Numbered from the stretch's first letter, positions 18,530-26,745 are shown. The stretch: DNA of 64,000 bases from JBEKHT01 sp049511715 (GCA_049511715.1 JBEKXU010000001.1:62001-126000), one strand, 5' to 3'. Made by a program: numbers and translations. The notes: generated from the sequence alone by a model not told the origin.

Positions 18530-19258
18530 CTACGGCATCAATCCTCGTTCCCGCAGGCTGACGAAGCTGCCCTGGCCCAGAATCAAATGGTCCACGAGGC
18601 AGACATCCATGAGCTTTGCTGCCTGACCTATCGACCTTGTGACACTCACGTCCTCGGGGCTCGGAGACGGATCCCCGGAGGGGTGGTTGTGGCATAGAAG
18701 CATCCCCGAGGCGTTCGCGCGCACGGCCGGCCTCACCACCTCTGCCGTGCGAACCAAAGAGGTGTTGATCGACCCGTGGTAGATCATGACGGGTTCGCCG
18801 ATGACCCGGTTGCGGCTGTCCAGCAGAACGACGTAAAGGCACTCCTGCTCTTTGCCCGCCAGGAGGGGCGTCAGCAGCGACGCGGCCGCAGAGGGTGAAG
18901 AAATCGAAGGGCGATCCTCCAACCTGCCGGTGAGCCTTCGGCCCAGCTCGATCGCGGCCAGGATCCTGCAGGCCGCGCTCTGCCCGATCCCTCGGACCTC
19001 GCGCAGTTCCTGCGCCGTGAGCGAAGGGAGAGCCGACTTGTATCGGGAAAGGAGGGCGGTCGAAACCTCCACAGAGCGGGGCCCTCCGATCACGGCCGCC
19101 AGAAGCTCAACCATGTTACAGGCTTCCTTGTTGTTGGCGATCCGGTACAGGGGCTGGTCTCGAAGGGGAAGCGTCGAACCCACTGCGGTTTGCCTCCCCT
19201 GGCGTATTTCACCCGATCCCTCGGAAGGAATCTCTTTTCCTTTTCTTAGGTTATCCAT
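18530..19258 (-). CDS. radC: RadC family JAB/JAMM domain protein
   Basis: A 242-aa protein of the RadC family, common on plasmids, phages and integrative elements. CGGAGG lies 7 bp before the ATG at 19258. Residues about 75-105 contain a helix-hairpin-helix (LREVRGIGQSAACRILAAIE). The JAMM metalloprotease-like site is complete: the Glu in RTAEVVRPA and HNHPSGDPSPSPED near residue 195. The biochemical role of RadC is unsettled, but it is often linked to recombination of incoming DNA. It heads a minus-strand group with the Rad52-like and OB-fold proteins. Confidence 0.93.
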   Translation of the reverse strand: MDNLRKGKEIPSEGSGEIRQGRQTAVGSTLPLRDQPLYRIANNKEACNMVELLAAVIGGPRSVEVSTALLSRYKSALPSLTAQELREVRGIGQSAACRILAAIELGRRLTGRLEDRPSISSPSAAASLLTPLLAGKEQECLYVVLLDSRNRVIGEPVMIYHGSINTSLVRTAEVVRPAVRANASGMLLCHNHPSGDPSPSPEDVSVTRSIGQAAKLMDVCLVDHLILGQGSFVSLRERGLMP

Positions 19259-19284
19259 GTGATCCTCCGTGTGTGCTGCCGGTC

Positions 19285-19773
19285 CTATTCATTCGGCTTG
19301 TACCCCTGCGCGGCCCAACGGGCCCGATCGGCCCGCATATCCACTTGGGCTCTGTCGAGATCTTCGAAAGTGACGCCGGGGTAGCGGGGTATGCCGCCGC
19401 TGCGCGGGGCAGGGGGAAGGACATACCGCCGTCCGGCCGTGCCTTCTTTCAGAACCGTCGCCCGCCACTGCCAGAAATGGAGGGAACGTGTGAGTTGACA
19501 CCACCATCCCCTGGTGGCGCGGGTGTCCAGGGCATGCGCGGGCTCGACAGGTGCGCCGCACAGAGGGCATGCTGGAGGCACCTGGGCCGGGACACACTCA
19601 CGCCGGACAAGACCGCCCACTGTTGCCAGTGCTCCGGGGGAGCGGGGAAGGGCAACCGTCCGATTCCTTGGGAGCCGCACGGGCGGTGAGTTCAAGGAGA
19701 CTTCACCGCCGCGCGACAAGAGATGTGCTTGGTTGACAGCGGGTTCGCCGAAAGACCGTGTCGTTCTGGTCAT
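19285..19773 (-). CDS. Hypothetical small Cys-containing protein
   Basis: A 162-aa protein with AAGGAGG before the ATG at 19773; the frame is open further but without a second start signal. A CPLCGAP knuckle near residue 70 and a later Cys (WWCQL) could hold a metal, but no full zinc ribbon is evident. The C-terminal segment GVTFEDLDRAQVDMRADRARWAAQGYKP looks helical and DNA-binding-like in charge. It ends 26 bp upstream of the radC start and is probably in the same transcript. I do not recognise the family. Confidence 0.6.
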   Translation of the reverse strand: MTRTTRSFGEPAVNQAHLLSRGGEVSLNSPPVRLPRNRTVALPRSPGALATVGGLVRRECVPAQVPPACPLCGAPVEPAHALDTRATRGWWCQLTRSLHFWQWRATVLKEGTAGRRYVLPPAPRSGGIPRYPGVTFEDLDRAQVDMRADRARWAAQGYKPNE

Positions 19774-20036
19774 GATGGATCCTCCTTCTTGAATGTCTGG
19801 GACCAGCAAAGCGGGGCAGGGTTGGGGAGGTCGCCGCGCAAGCGGGAGGGTCGGACTTCCCTCTTCCGGTAGGGATGGGGCGAGGGGAGAGCCCTCGGCC
19901 GCCTCGCCCCCAGGAAAGAGCCGCCGCCGGTGACACGCGGCCGCGCGGGAGAGAACTCGCGAGCTGACGGCTTCCAAGATCAGGAGAGCGTGTTGCTCAT
20001 TTGGTGGCTTTGGTGCGGGGAGTCGGTTTCGTGGAA

Positions 20037-21233
20037 CTACAGTGGGACGGGTTCGCCCATGCGGGAAGGACCACCACTTGGAGGTTGAGGGGAAATCGGT
20101 CTTGCTGGTCCACTCGCCTGAGGACTTCGGGCATCACCTCCCTTTTGTTCTCGGCCGTCTCCTCCGGCTTGATCGCCGGAAGCAGACATCAAGGCGTCCC
20201 CTGCGAGTCCGGCGGGCTTGGCTTCCGTGAATGCGGCCTTCGCAGGTCCCTGCGCGCCCGCCGGAAGGCATTGGCCCTGGTTTGGCGCTGGCCTTCCTGC
20301 GCCCGGGGACCGCGTCGCCCCGCCGGGGCCTGAGATCTCTCCGGGCGGCGGGATCACCTCTTCCTCAGGACTTCTGGTGTGCAGCTCGCGAGGGGCGGCG
20401 GGCAAAGCCCACGGCGGCAAGCGTGGGGTGTCGGCAAGCGACTTCCGCTTGGGGTCGTACGCGACCCACACCTTGGGCAGCCGATAGAGGTAGCGGCCGA
20501 TGCCCCAAAGCACGGCCGCGCGCTTGAGTCCGTCCGAGAGCGTGCCCTTGCGGGCCTTCCCCTCGTCATCGCGGCGCCCGATGGGATCGCTGCCTCCCGA
20601 TTCTTTTTCGTCTTCGTACTGCGCCTTGCCGACGAACCCGCTGTCCCACTTCCAGACCCAGCCTCCGGTCGCCGGGTCCCGGATCCCGATCCCGGTCACA
20701 AGCTGGTCGCCCAGGACCTGGTGGACCACCTGCCAGCCCAGAGGCCCGACGACCTCATCCAGCCGGCCGGCGACCTCTCGCGCGTCGAGATAGGCGACCG
20801 CCAGAGCGCGGTTAGCCTGGAAACTCACCTTTTGCGGCTTCCAGTGAACGGCTTCCGCCGGGAAAGGGGCGCCCAGAAGTTTCATCAAGGCGGCGCCGGG
20901 CGGGCCGGCGTTCCAGTTCTCGCTTTCGTGGTGATCGCACTTCGGGAAGCTCTGGGAGGCGAGGCGCAGCGCCTCCAGGTGCTTGCAGCGGATGCGCAGG
21001 GGGGCGCAGCGGCGGAGGAAGTCCTCGCAGTCGCATGCGTCCGGCCCGAGGTGATGGGCTTCACCTTCCGCGTCAAGGGCCAGCCATCCCTGCCCCCGAT
21101 CCGGCTGGAAGCGGATCTGGCCGCCCGCAAGCAGGTTCAGGGCACGCTCGGTGCGGATCCGCTGCTGCTCCAGGACCGCGCCCTCACTCATTGCCCAGGC
21201 CTCTTTGCTAGGGTGCGTTCTTCGTTCTTCCAT
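20037..21233 (-). CDS. SWIM zinc-finger plus Rad52/Rad22-like single-strand annealing protein
   Basis: A 398-aa protein with GAGGAGG before the ATG at 21233. Residues 35-90 contain a SWIM-type zinc finger (Cys67-x-Cys69, then Cys83-x-His85), a DNA- or protein-binding module. Residues about 115-290 resemble the Rad52/Rad22 annealing domain: ALMKLLGAPFPAEAVHWKPQ, then DAREVAGRLDEVVGPLGWQ, GIGIRDPATGGWVWKWDSG, and the later GLKRAAVLWGIGRYLYRLPKVWV. The last 110 residues are Pro/Gly/Ala-rich and disordered-looking. Rad52-like proteins anneal complementary strands for phage and element recombination, and this gene sits between radC and an OB-fold gene. The Rad52 assignment is from motif recognition only. 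Confidence 0.75.
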   Translation of the reverse strand: MEERRTHPSKEAWAMSEGAVLEQQRIRTERALNLLAGGQIRFQPDRGQGWLALDAEGEAHHLGPDACDCEDFLRRCAPLRIRCKHLEALRLASQSFPKCDHHESENWNAGPPGAALMKLLGAPFPAEAVHWKPQKVSFQANRALAVAYLDAREVAGRLDEVVGPLGWQVVHQVLGDQLVTGIGIRDPATGGWVWKWDSGFVGKAQYEDEKESGGSDPIGRRDDEGKARKGTLSDGLKRAAVLWGIGRYLYRLPKVWVAYDPKRKSLADTPRLPPWALPAAPRELHTRSPEEEVIPPPGEISGPGGATRSPGAGRPAPNQGQCLPAGAQGPAKAAFTEAKPAGLAGDALMSASGDQAGGDGREQKGGDARSPQASGPARPISPQPPSGGPSRMGEPVPL

Positions 21234-21273
21234 ATTCCTCCTCTCTTTCTTGAGTACGGATCCGGATTGCCTC

Positions 21274-21320
21274 CTGACGTTATTCCCTCCGACTTCTGAC
21301 GTTTGGAGCCAGCTGACGTC
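21274..21320. promoter_or_regulatory. Repeated CTGACGT-type motifs in the control region of the Rad52-like gene
   Basis: Three CTGACGT copies lie here (21274-21280, within 21292-21306, and 21309-21319). The segment ACTTCTGACGTTTGG (21292-21306) recurs with one change at 22374-22388. CCAGCTGACGT (21309-21319) recurs exactly at 22347-22357. Both sites lie upstream of minus-strand recombination genes and of plus-strand frames with good ribosome sites. This suggests a common operator. Confidence 0.5.
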
Positions 21321-21383
21321 ACGCCCTGCAGATCGCAAGGCGCAAGACGACAATGGAATAAGCCCTCGAAAGGAGGGTTGAAA

Positions 21384-21995
21384 ATGGCATTCGGAACAGG
21401 AAAACCAGGTAGGGCAAGAATTCGGGAAGGCAGGAGGGAACAGGGTGCCGTGAGGCTTGGCGCCCAGAGAGTTCTGCCGTGGATTGGACGGGAAGCCGAG
21501 ACATACCCGGCATGGCCGGAGTCACCGGCGGCCAAAGCGGGCCGGAGAATCCAAACCGGCAGAGTCCGGCAAGGTGGACGGCTGGGTCGGACAGGACCGG
21601 ATCCTTCAGGCGTGTGGGGATTGGGCAAGCTTACGTGGGGAAGATCTGCGCAGGACCGGCGATCTCGAGCGAGGAAGAAGCGTGGAAAGGTCCGGGGAAG
21701 CAGTGCGGAGCGTGTGGGCAGCTCGCACGGTCTGGGCAGGCGCCGCCGGCCGTGCGAGCCTTGTTCGTGTTGGTGCCGCGTGTTATGCCCCTGCGGGCCG
21801 CGTCCTGCTTTTCGGCGGGCGCGGCGGGAGGGGGTTTGGAAAAGATCAGAAGCGCCGGGACCGTCCCCCAGGGAGCCCGATGGCCCGGCCGGGACTTCTC
21901 ACTTCTGGTTTCCGCGCTTCTTCTCAAGCAGGACGATGCGCTCCGCGACGATCTCGGTCGCCACCCGGGTCCGGCGAAGGGCCCGCGCGTCGTAA
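21384..21995 (+). CDS. Doubtful Arg/Gly-rich open frame divergent from the Rad52-like gene
   Basis: The ATG at 21384 has AAAGGAGGG 7 bp upstream, an excellent ribosome site, and begins MAFGTGKPGRARIREGRR. The 203-aa frame is very rich in Arg, Gly and Ser, shows no domain and overlaps the 3' end of the convergent OB-fold gene by 97 bp. No other gene covers 21384-21898. It may be a short real peptide whose 3' part is decayed or frame-shifted, or a chance frame behind a strong Shine-Dalgarno. I keep it only because of that start signal. Confidence 0.25.
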   Translation: MAFGTGKPGRARIREGRREQGAVRLGAQRVLPWIGREAETYPAWPESPAAKAGRRIQTGRVRQGGRLGRTGPDPSGVWGLGKLTWGRSAQDRRSRARKKRGKVRGSSAERVGSSHGLGRRRRPCEPCSCWCRVLCPCGPRPAFRRARREGVWKRSEAPGPSPREPDGPAGTSHFWFPRFFSSRTMRSATISVATRVRRRARAS

Positions 21996-22297
21996 TCATC
22001 CAGGAGCTTGAGCCGGGGACCTTTCGCTTCCCGGACGAACTCTGCCAGGGTTTCCTCGTAATCCCGGCTTTGCACGAAACCGTGGACCCGAACCGTGTCC
22101 TCCACCTCGAGCGAGACGGGGCCGCCCAAGGAGCCTTTGGGGATGCGGAACGTCATGAAGTCTGCGGCATCCTTTTCCTCGCTCCTGAGTTTGGGCGGCA
22201 GCCCCGGGTCACGGTAGGAGGCGATGCGGTAGAAGCCGTCGCCAGCGAACGTCCACGCGCGGATGACGAGTCCCTCGACAACAACGGTGTTGATCAT
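21899..22297 (-). CDS. OB-fold single-stranded DNA-binding-like protein
   Basis: A 132-aa protein started at ATG 22297 (AGGGGA about 8 bp upstream). It opens MINTVVVEGLVIRAWTFAGD, then has a beta-rich region (FMTFRIPKG, PVSLEVEDTVRVHGFVQSRDYEET) and ends with TEIVAERIVLLE. This is the strand order of SSB-type OB folds: first strand with the N-terminal VxGxV pattern, a VxGFVQSR strand and a final VxAERIxLL strand. It lacks the acidic C-terminal tip of housekeeping SSB, so it is probably an element-borne variant. It shares an upstream motif with the Rad52-like gene. Confidence 0.7.
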   Translation of the reverse strand: MINTVVVEGLVIRAWTFAGDGFYRIASYRDPGLPPKLRSEEKDAADFMTFRIPKGSLGGPVSLEVEDTVRVHGFVQSRDYEETLAEFVREAKGPRLKLLDDYDARALRRTRVATEIVAERIVLLEKKRGNQK

Positions 22298-22346
22298 GTG
22301 GGTATCCCCTTTGAGAAAAAGAAAAGCCGGCACAAGAACTTGCGCG

Positions 22347-22388
22347 CCAGCTGACGTTTGTGTTGCCCAGGAAACTTCTAACGTTTGG
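22347..22388. promoter_or_regulatory. Second copy of the shared CTGACGT/ACTTCTRACGTTTGG motif
   Basis: CCAGCTGACGT (22347-22357) and ACTTCTAACGTTTGG (22374-22388) repeat the motifs seen at 21292-21319, in the opposite order. The site lies between the OB-fold gene (minus) and the small ORF starting at 22408 (plus). Confidence 0.5.
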
Positions 22389-22407
22389 TCTTACCGAGGA
22401 GGATTAT

Positions 22408-22602
22408 ATGGGACGAGGAAGCGGAGTCAACTGGGCCCATGGCCCAGAATTCCGAATCACGGAAAGACCCATGGGCCCCCTGGGAATCCAGGGGGGATCA
22501 TGGGGTGGGAGCCATATGCACACCGGCGCGCACAGCGTGAGAGATCAGACTGGGTGGGCACACGGGATGGGCACATGGGGTGCCGTAGGCCTCCAGGGTT
22601 GA
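22408..22602 (+). CDS. Small Gly/Trp/His-rich open reading frame
   Basis: A 64-aa frame with GAGGAGG 5 bp before the ATG. It contains repeated GWAHG and WAHGP-like words, and its 3' part is made from a 13-bp DNA repeat. No family is recognised. Either it is a real small protein built from repeats or the repeat simply lies downstream of a ribosome site. Similar words (GHMGWAHGP) are encoded on the minus strand at about 34.1-34.17 kb by the inverted copy of the repeat. Confidence 0.35.
   Translation: MGRGSGVNWAHGPEFRITERPMGPLGIQGGSWGGSHMHTGAHSVRDQTGWAHGMGTWGAVGLQG
22552..22582 (+). repeat. 13-bp-period repeat, copy A
   Basis: Two tandem units of the type TGGGCACATGGGG. The first 27 bases match the reverse complement of 34142-34172 at 25 positions. 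The two copies are in opposite orientation 11.6 kb apart. Confidence 0.6.
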
Positions 22603-22886
22603 TCCGACGCCCCCAGGCGTCCCCGCGGGGCGCAAAGGGAGAGCGCATGAGCGCCTCCTCAGGTCTCGTTGGCTGAAGGAAGGTGCAGGGCCCCCCAGAT
22701 GCCATGCTGGAAAAGAGCCGGAACCCGCTTTGTCCTCTTGCTCTCTCTTCGCTTCCTCGCTCCTGCGCGCACCTGTACCTGAAAGAATGGAAGGGCCTCG
22801 CAGCGGCTCCACTTTCCCTCCCCTGGCATATACTCAACCGGACCGCTGCGAGCCGACTCTCGAACCTGACGGAAAGGGCAAAGGAC

Positions 22887-23729
22887 ATGACGGAAGCCGC
22901 AATGACAAGACCGGTGAGCTTTGCCTGTCCCAAATGCAAGCGTTCCCTGCGCTCCGCGGAGAACACCCTCAACTGCGGCGAGTGCGGGCGGACGTATCCC
23001 ATCCTCGGCGGGATCCCCGACTTTCTTTCGGGAGACTTGCAAGCCAATTTGGCCCCCGTCCATGGCGGAACTTCCAGCACGACGACGATAGGACGCATGG
23101 CCAGGCAGATGGACTTCTTTGCGCCGATTTACGAATCCCGGCTTTTCGTTTCCCTCCTTCTCGGACTGTCCGGCGTTCGTGGGGATCGATACGGCTTCAC
23201 GGGCAGGATCGCAAGTTTCCATTCCCAGACCCTGATGGGGATCGCCGGGTCAGTGCTCGATGTAGCCTGCGGCCCCGCCACGTATAGCCGGCGAATCGCC
23301 TCCCCATCCAGGGAGGTGTACGGCATCGACATCTCCCTGGGAATGCTCCGCCAGGGCAGGGCCTACATCGAGCGGGACAAGCTGCAGGGGGTATGCCTCG
23401 CCCGGGCCCGCGTGGAGGAGCTTCCGTTTGAGAACGCGGTCTTCGCTGGAGCCGTCTGTTCCGGTTCCCTCCACCTCTTCGCCGATACGGTCCTTTCCCT
23501 GCGGGAAATCGCGCGGACCCTGAAAGCGGGTGCGCCCCTGTCCGTCCAGACCTTTGTCGCAGGCAAGACGGTGATCAATCGGTTTGTCCAGGGACACTCC
23601 TTGGTCCACACTTTCCAGCTCGATGAGTTGCGGCAAGACCTGGCCGAGGCCGGTTTTGAGGGGTTCCAGCCGGAATTGGACGGCATCGTTCTCACTTTTC
23701 GGGCGCGCAAGGCCCCGCCGCCCACCTGA
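22887..23729 (+). CDS. Trm112-type zinc ribbon plus class I SAM methyltransferase
   Basis: A 280-aa protein beginning at ATG 22887 just behind AAAGG. Residues 10-45 form a Trm112p-like ribbon: FACPKCKRSL and LNCGECGRTYPILGGIPDFL. The catalytic Rossmann domain starts near residue 125 with motif I VLDVACGPATYSRRI, then the acidic end of strand 2 in VYGIDISLGML, and PFENAVFAGAVCSGSLHLFAD as the motif IV region. This organisation is common in small-molecule methyltransferases of the UbiE/methyltransf_11 type. Substrate unknown. The neighbouring glycosyltransferase and second methyltransferase on the same strand hint at a secondary-metabolite or lipid-modifying pathway, but spacing is loose (323 bp). 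Confidence 0.85.
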   Translation: MTEAAMTRPVSFACPKCKRSLRSAENTLNCGECGRTYPILGGIPDFLSGDLQANLAPVHGGTSSTTTIGRMARQMDFFAPIYESRLFVSLLLGLSGVRGDRYGFTGRIASFHSQTLMGIAGSVLDVACGPATYSRRIASPSREVYGIDISLGMLRQGRAYIERDKLQGVCLARARVEELPFENAVFAGAVCSGSLHLFADTVLSLREIARTLKAGAPLSVQTFVAGKTVINRFVQGHSLVHTFQLDELRQDLAEAGFEGFQPELDGIVLTFRARKAPPPT

Positions 23730-24052
23730 ACCCTTTGCCCGGGCGAGGACGGCATGCCGGCGGTCGGCCCTGCTCGAGGCCGCGGCCCGAGTCGATGGTC
23801 GTCCTGGGCATGACGCTCGGTGGGAGCCTGTTCCATGCGGGACGCGGCGGGATTCGGTTGGCCGCCCATGGGGCAAAGCAAGAAGCGGCTTCTTGCGCGA
23901 TCCAAACCTCGATGGGTGGAGGGGCCGATGTGTTGCGGCGCATGAGATGTCTGGGGGTCATCGAAGGGTCGGCGCATCGGCGAATTCGGATCTCTGAGCT
24001 CGGGCCCGGCTTTCGATTGGCGGCGTGAAAGGTACGCAAAGGCGTGGCGACC
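23730..24052 (+). other. Intergenic region, no feature seen
   Basis: 323 bp between the methyltransferase and the glycosyltransferase. Open frames are short, on several strands and without ribosome sites. No hairpin with a T tract was found. Confidence 0.4.
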
Positions 24053-25348
24053 ATGCGCGTCGGGATTATTACGATCGGCTCCTGGGGCGATATCCAGCCC
24101 TATATTGCCCTCGGAAAGGGATTCCAACGGGCGGGCTATGAGGTGCGCCTGTTCACCCACGGGGCCTATGGCAGCGCCGTGCGCCGGGAAGGGTTGGATT
24201 TTCTTGACCTTGGGGTGGATCCACAGACCGTCATGGAAGGAGTCATGCGGGAGACGAGGCTGGGGGAGCGGCCGAACCGGATCCCCTTCGCCCGGCAGAT
24301 CACGTTCATGCGGGAGGCCTTGCGCGAGGCACAGCCGCTTCTGAAGGAAGGGGCTGAGCGCTGTTGGCAAGCCGCCCAGGATATTGATGCCCTGTTCTTC
24401 AATCCAATCGGAATCTACGTGGCGGTTCCTTTCGCGCAGAGGCGGAAGATCCCGAGCTTTGCCGCCTATGTGCAGCCGATCTCCCCGACCCGGGAATTTG
24501 CGAGCGTTCTTTTCCCTCCTGCCCCAGGCTGGCTGTCTCCTGTGAGACCCGTCTACAATCGGCTGTCGGCCTCCTGCGTTGAGTGGTTCCGCTGGCCGAT
24601 CTACCGGGGGTCGATCGGAAAGGCGGTCCAGGCCGTGTTGGGCACGCCGCTGCGCTCCCCGATTGCCCCGATGCGGCGCGAGCGGTCTCCGATCTTTTAC
24701 GGCTTCAGTGCGCATTTCCTGCCGCGTCCCTCGGACTGGCCTGATTTCTGCCACGTCACGGGCTACTGGTTTCTCGACACACCAGGAGACTGGGAACCGC
24801 CCGCCGATCTTCGGGCCTTCCTGCAGGCTGGACCCCCGCCGGTATATGTCGGCTTCGGCAGCATGAGAAGCTCCGATCCCCTGAAGCTGACGGCGGCGGT
24901 AATCCAGGCGCTCGAACGCTGCGGGCAGCGCGGTATCCTGCTCAGCGGATGGGGGGCGATTGCGCAGATGCCGCTGCCGGACACGGTCCTGACGATAGAT
25001 GCGGTTCCGCACGACTGGCTCTTTCCCCGCGTGGCGGCCGTGGTGCACCACGGCGGTTCCGGGACCACGGCGGCCGGGCTGCGGGCGGGTGTTCCCTCGC
25101 TCATCGTTCCCTTTATCGGCGATCAATCCTTTTGGGGTTGGGAAGTCCATGAGCGTGGTCTCGGCCCTCGACCGCTGGACCCCAATACGCTGGAGGCCGA
25201 GGGATTGGCTCAGGCGATCGGCAGCATGATCACGGATCAGGACATGAGGCAACGGGCGGCCAGGGTGGGAGAACAAATCCGGTCCGAGGACGGGGTTGGG
25301 AATGTCATTCGTCTCTTCGAGCAATCTGTCCGAAGCTCACCAGGGTAA
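24053..25348 (+). CDS. GT1-type (UDP-glucuronosyl/sterol glucosyltransferase-like) glycosyltransferase
   Basis: A 431-aa GT-B glycosyltransferase. The N-terminal domain opens MRVGIITIGSWGDIQPYIALGKGFQRAG, the glycine-rich acceptor-side signature of sterol and macrolide glycosyltransferases. The C-terminal sugar-nucleotide domain has PVYVGFGSM near 265, and the PSPG-like motif: VPHDWLFPRVAAVVHHGGSGTTAAGLRAGVP, then VPFIGDQSFWG. The catalytic-type His in AVVHHGG is present. The enzyme probably glycosylates a lipid or polyketide-like acceptor, but the sugar and the acceptor are not readable. GTG 24044 is an alternative start. Weak AAAGG boxes precede both. Confidence 0.88.
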   Translation: MRVGIITIGSWGDIQPYIALGKGFQRAGYEVRLFTHGAYGSAVRREGLDFLDLGVDPQTVMEGVMRETRLGERPNRIPFARQITFMREALREAQPLLKEGAERCWQAAQDIDALFFNPIGIYVAVPFAQRRKIPSFAAYVQPISPTREFASVLFPPAPGWLSPVRPVYNRLSASCVEWFRWPIYRGSIGKAVQAVLGTPLRSPIAPMRRERSPIFYGFSAHFLPRPSDWPDFCHVTGYWFLDTPGDWEPPADLRAFLQAGPPPVYVGFGSMRSSDPLKLTAAVIQALERCGQRGILLSGWGAIAQMPLPDTVLTIDAVPHDWLFPRVAAVVHHGGSGTTAAGLRAGVPSLIVPFIGDQSFWGWEVHERGLGPRPLDPNTLEAEGLAQAIGSMITDQDMRQRAARVGEQIRSEDGVGNVIRLFEQSVRSSPG

Positions 25349-25407
25349 GCCGCCTTTTTCCTCCTCGACCGATCCGATTACCCGTTACGCAGGAGGGTGA
25401 TCCCGGA

Positions 25408-26283
25408 ATGAGAAAACCACGGGTCAGCCGGACGGCCAAGGGCACGGCCGGGCTGCGGGCGATCGAATCGCTAAAACCGGCGGGCGAGAGGATTTGCTTT
25501 GACCCCCTGGCTCGGAGTTTCATCGACACCTGGTTCTACGCCCAGGTGAAGCTTAGCGCCAGGTTCGGCGACTGGTCGACACGCGGCGGCTCGACTTTCG
25601 TCGTTTGCCGCACCCGGTTCATCGATGACTATCTCCAGGAATGTCTGGAAACAGGAACCGCCCAAGTGGTGATCCTGGGGGCCGGATTGGACTCCCGGGC
25701 GTACCGGCCCCCGTTGCTGGGCGGGGCAGTCAAGACCTTTGAGGTCGACCACCCGGCCACTCAGGCGGCCAAGATGGAACGCGTGCAGGCGGTGCTTGGC
25801 AATCTCCCTGCCAGCGTGATCTATGTTCCCGTGGATTTAAACTCGGAGACGCTGGACAAGCTCCTGGCGAGCGGCTTTGACCGGTCCGCCAAGACCCTCT
25901 TTATCTGGGAGGGGGTGACGCTCTACCTGCAGGGAGAAACGATCGACGCTGCTCTGGCGTGGGTTCGCGAGAATGCCTGTCCCGGCAGCGTCATCATCTT
26001 TGATTATCAGGACACCTCCACGCTGGGCCGGCGCAATCTCGCGTATGTCCTTCTGAATCGTCTAAGCGCAGAAGAGCGCGTTTTCGGGATTGAGAAAGGG
26101 AAGATCGGCCCTTTTCTCCAGCGGAGAGGCTTTACCCATATGGTGAATGCGGATGCGGACGAGATCAACCGGCTTTACTGCACGGGGGCGAATGCCCACC
26201 GGAGAGCGGCGGCTTACTACTCCATTGTCCATGCCGAAGTCGGGGTCGTGAAGGGGCAGGGGGAGGCGGGATCGCTTCCGTGA
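25408..26283 (+). CDS. SAM-dependent methyltransferase, leucine carboxyl methyltransferase (LCM/TIGR00027) family
   Basis: A 291-aa enzyme with GGAGGG about 10 bp before the ATG. It has an early RAIESLKP/DPLARSFI segment, the SAM-binding VVILGAGLDSRAYR near residue 93, VKTFEVDHPATQAAKMERV near 112, and FIWEGVTLYL near 170. These are the hallmarks of the PF04072 family, whose bacterial members O-methylate carboxylates in polyketide or small-molecule pathways. The substrate is unknown. It lies 59 bp downstream of the glycosyltransferase and could be co-transcribed. Confidence 0.9.
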   Translation: MRKPRVSRTAKGTAGLRAIESLKPAGERICFDPLARSFIDTWFYAQVKLSARFGDWSTRGGSTFVVCRTRFIDDYLQECLETGTAQVVILGAGLDSRAYRPPLLGGAVKTFEVDHPATQAAKMERVQAVLGNLPASVIYVPVDLNSETLDKLLASGFDRSAKTLFIWEGVTLYLQGETIDAALAWVRENACPGSVIIFDYQDTSTLGRRNLAYVLLNRLSAEERVFGIEKGKIGPFLQRRGFTHMVNADADEINRLYCTGANAHRRAAAYYSIVHAEVGVVKGQGEAGSLP

Positions 26284-26385
26284 AGGGCGCTGGATGTCGT
26301 TCTTCAGAAAGCCCGCGTGCGGGCTAAGGATCTCCTCGGGCATCTTGCGAGGAACCCTCTAAGTGGGAGGGACTGGAGAAGTCAA

Positions 26386-26745
26386 GTGGAGCGCTTTCGA
26401 TTTGATTCAGACGTGGGTCAAAGGATTGAGACCTTCGGAAGTGCCAATTTTGTTCTATCGCATATACTCAAGATTACTTCAGAGAGCTACGTCCATTGCG
26501 TCCACCTCGGACCCCAGGGAAAAATCGGGCGCCACCAGACGCCGGCGCGCCAGCTATTCTTGGTTGTCCAAGGCGCAGGGCTGGTGTGCGGCGAGGGAAT
26601 GGACTGCCTCCCTGTCCGGCTCGGCGATGCGGTGCTTTGGGAGAAAGATGAACAGCACGAGGCGAGCACCGACTCAGGGCTGGTTGCGATAATAATTGAA
26701 GGCGAAACTCTCGATCCGGCGGCGCGCATGGTCTCGGCGAGATGA
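26386..26745 (+). CDS. Cupin-domain protein
   Basis: A 119-aa beta-barrel protein. GTG 26386 has GGAG 7 bp upstream; the frame is open to 26317 with another GTG. The cupin core is visible: KIGRHQTPARQLFLVVQGAGLVCGEG, then LPVRLGDAVLWEKDEQHEA. His in GRHQTPA and His in EQHEAST fit metal ligands of the cupin motifs, with the Glu replaced in motif 1. Many such single-domain cupins sense or isomerise small molecules, so the function is open. It follows the methyltransferase by about 100 bp. Confidence 0.75.
   Translation: MERFRFDSDVGQRIETFGSANFVLSHILKITSESYVHCVHLGPQGKIGRHQTPARQLFLVVQGAGLVCGEGMDCLPVRLGDAVLWEKDEQHEASTDSGLVAIIIEGETLDPAARMVSAR

Noticed and set aside
23363..25324. 653-codon minus-strand frame opposite the methyltransferase and glycosyltransferase
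   Set aside because: Antisense shadow of recognisable enzymes; no start signal or domain.
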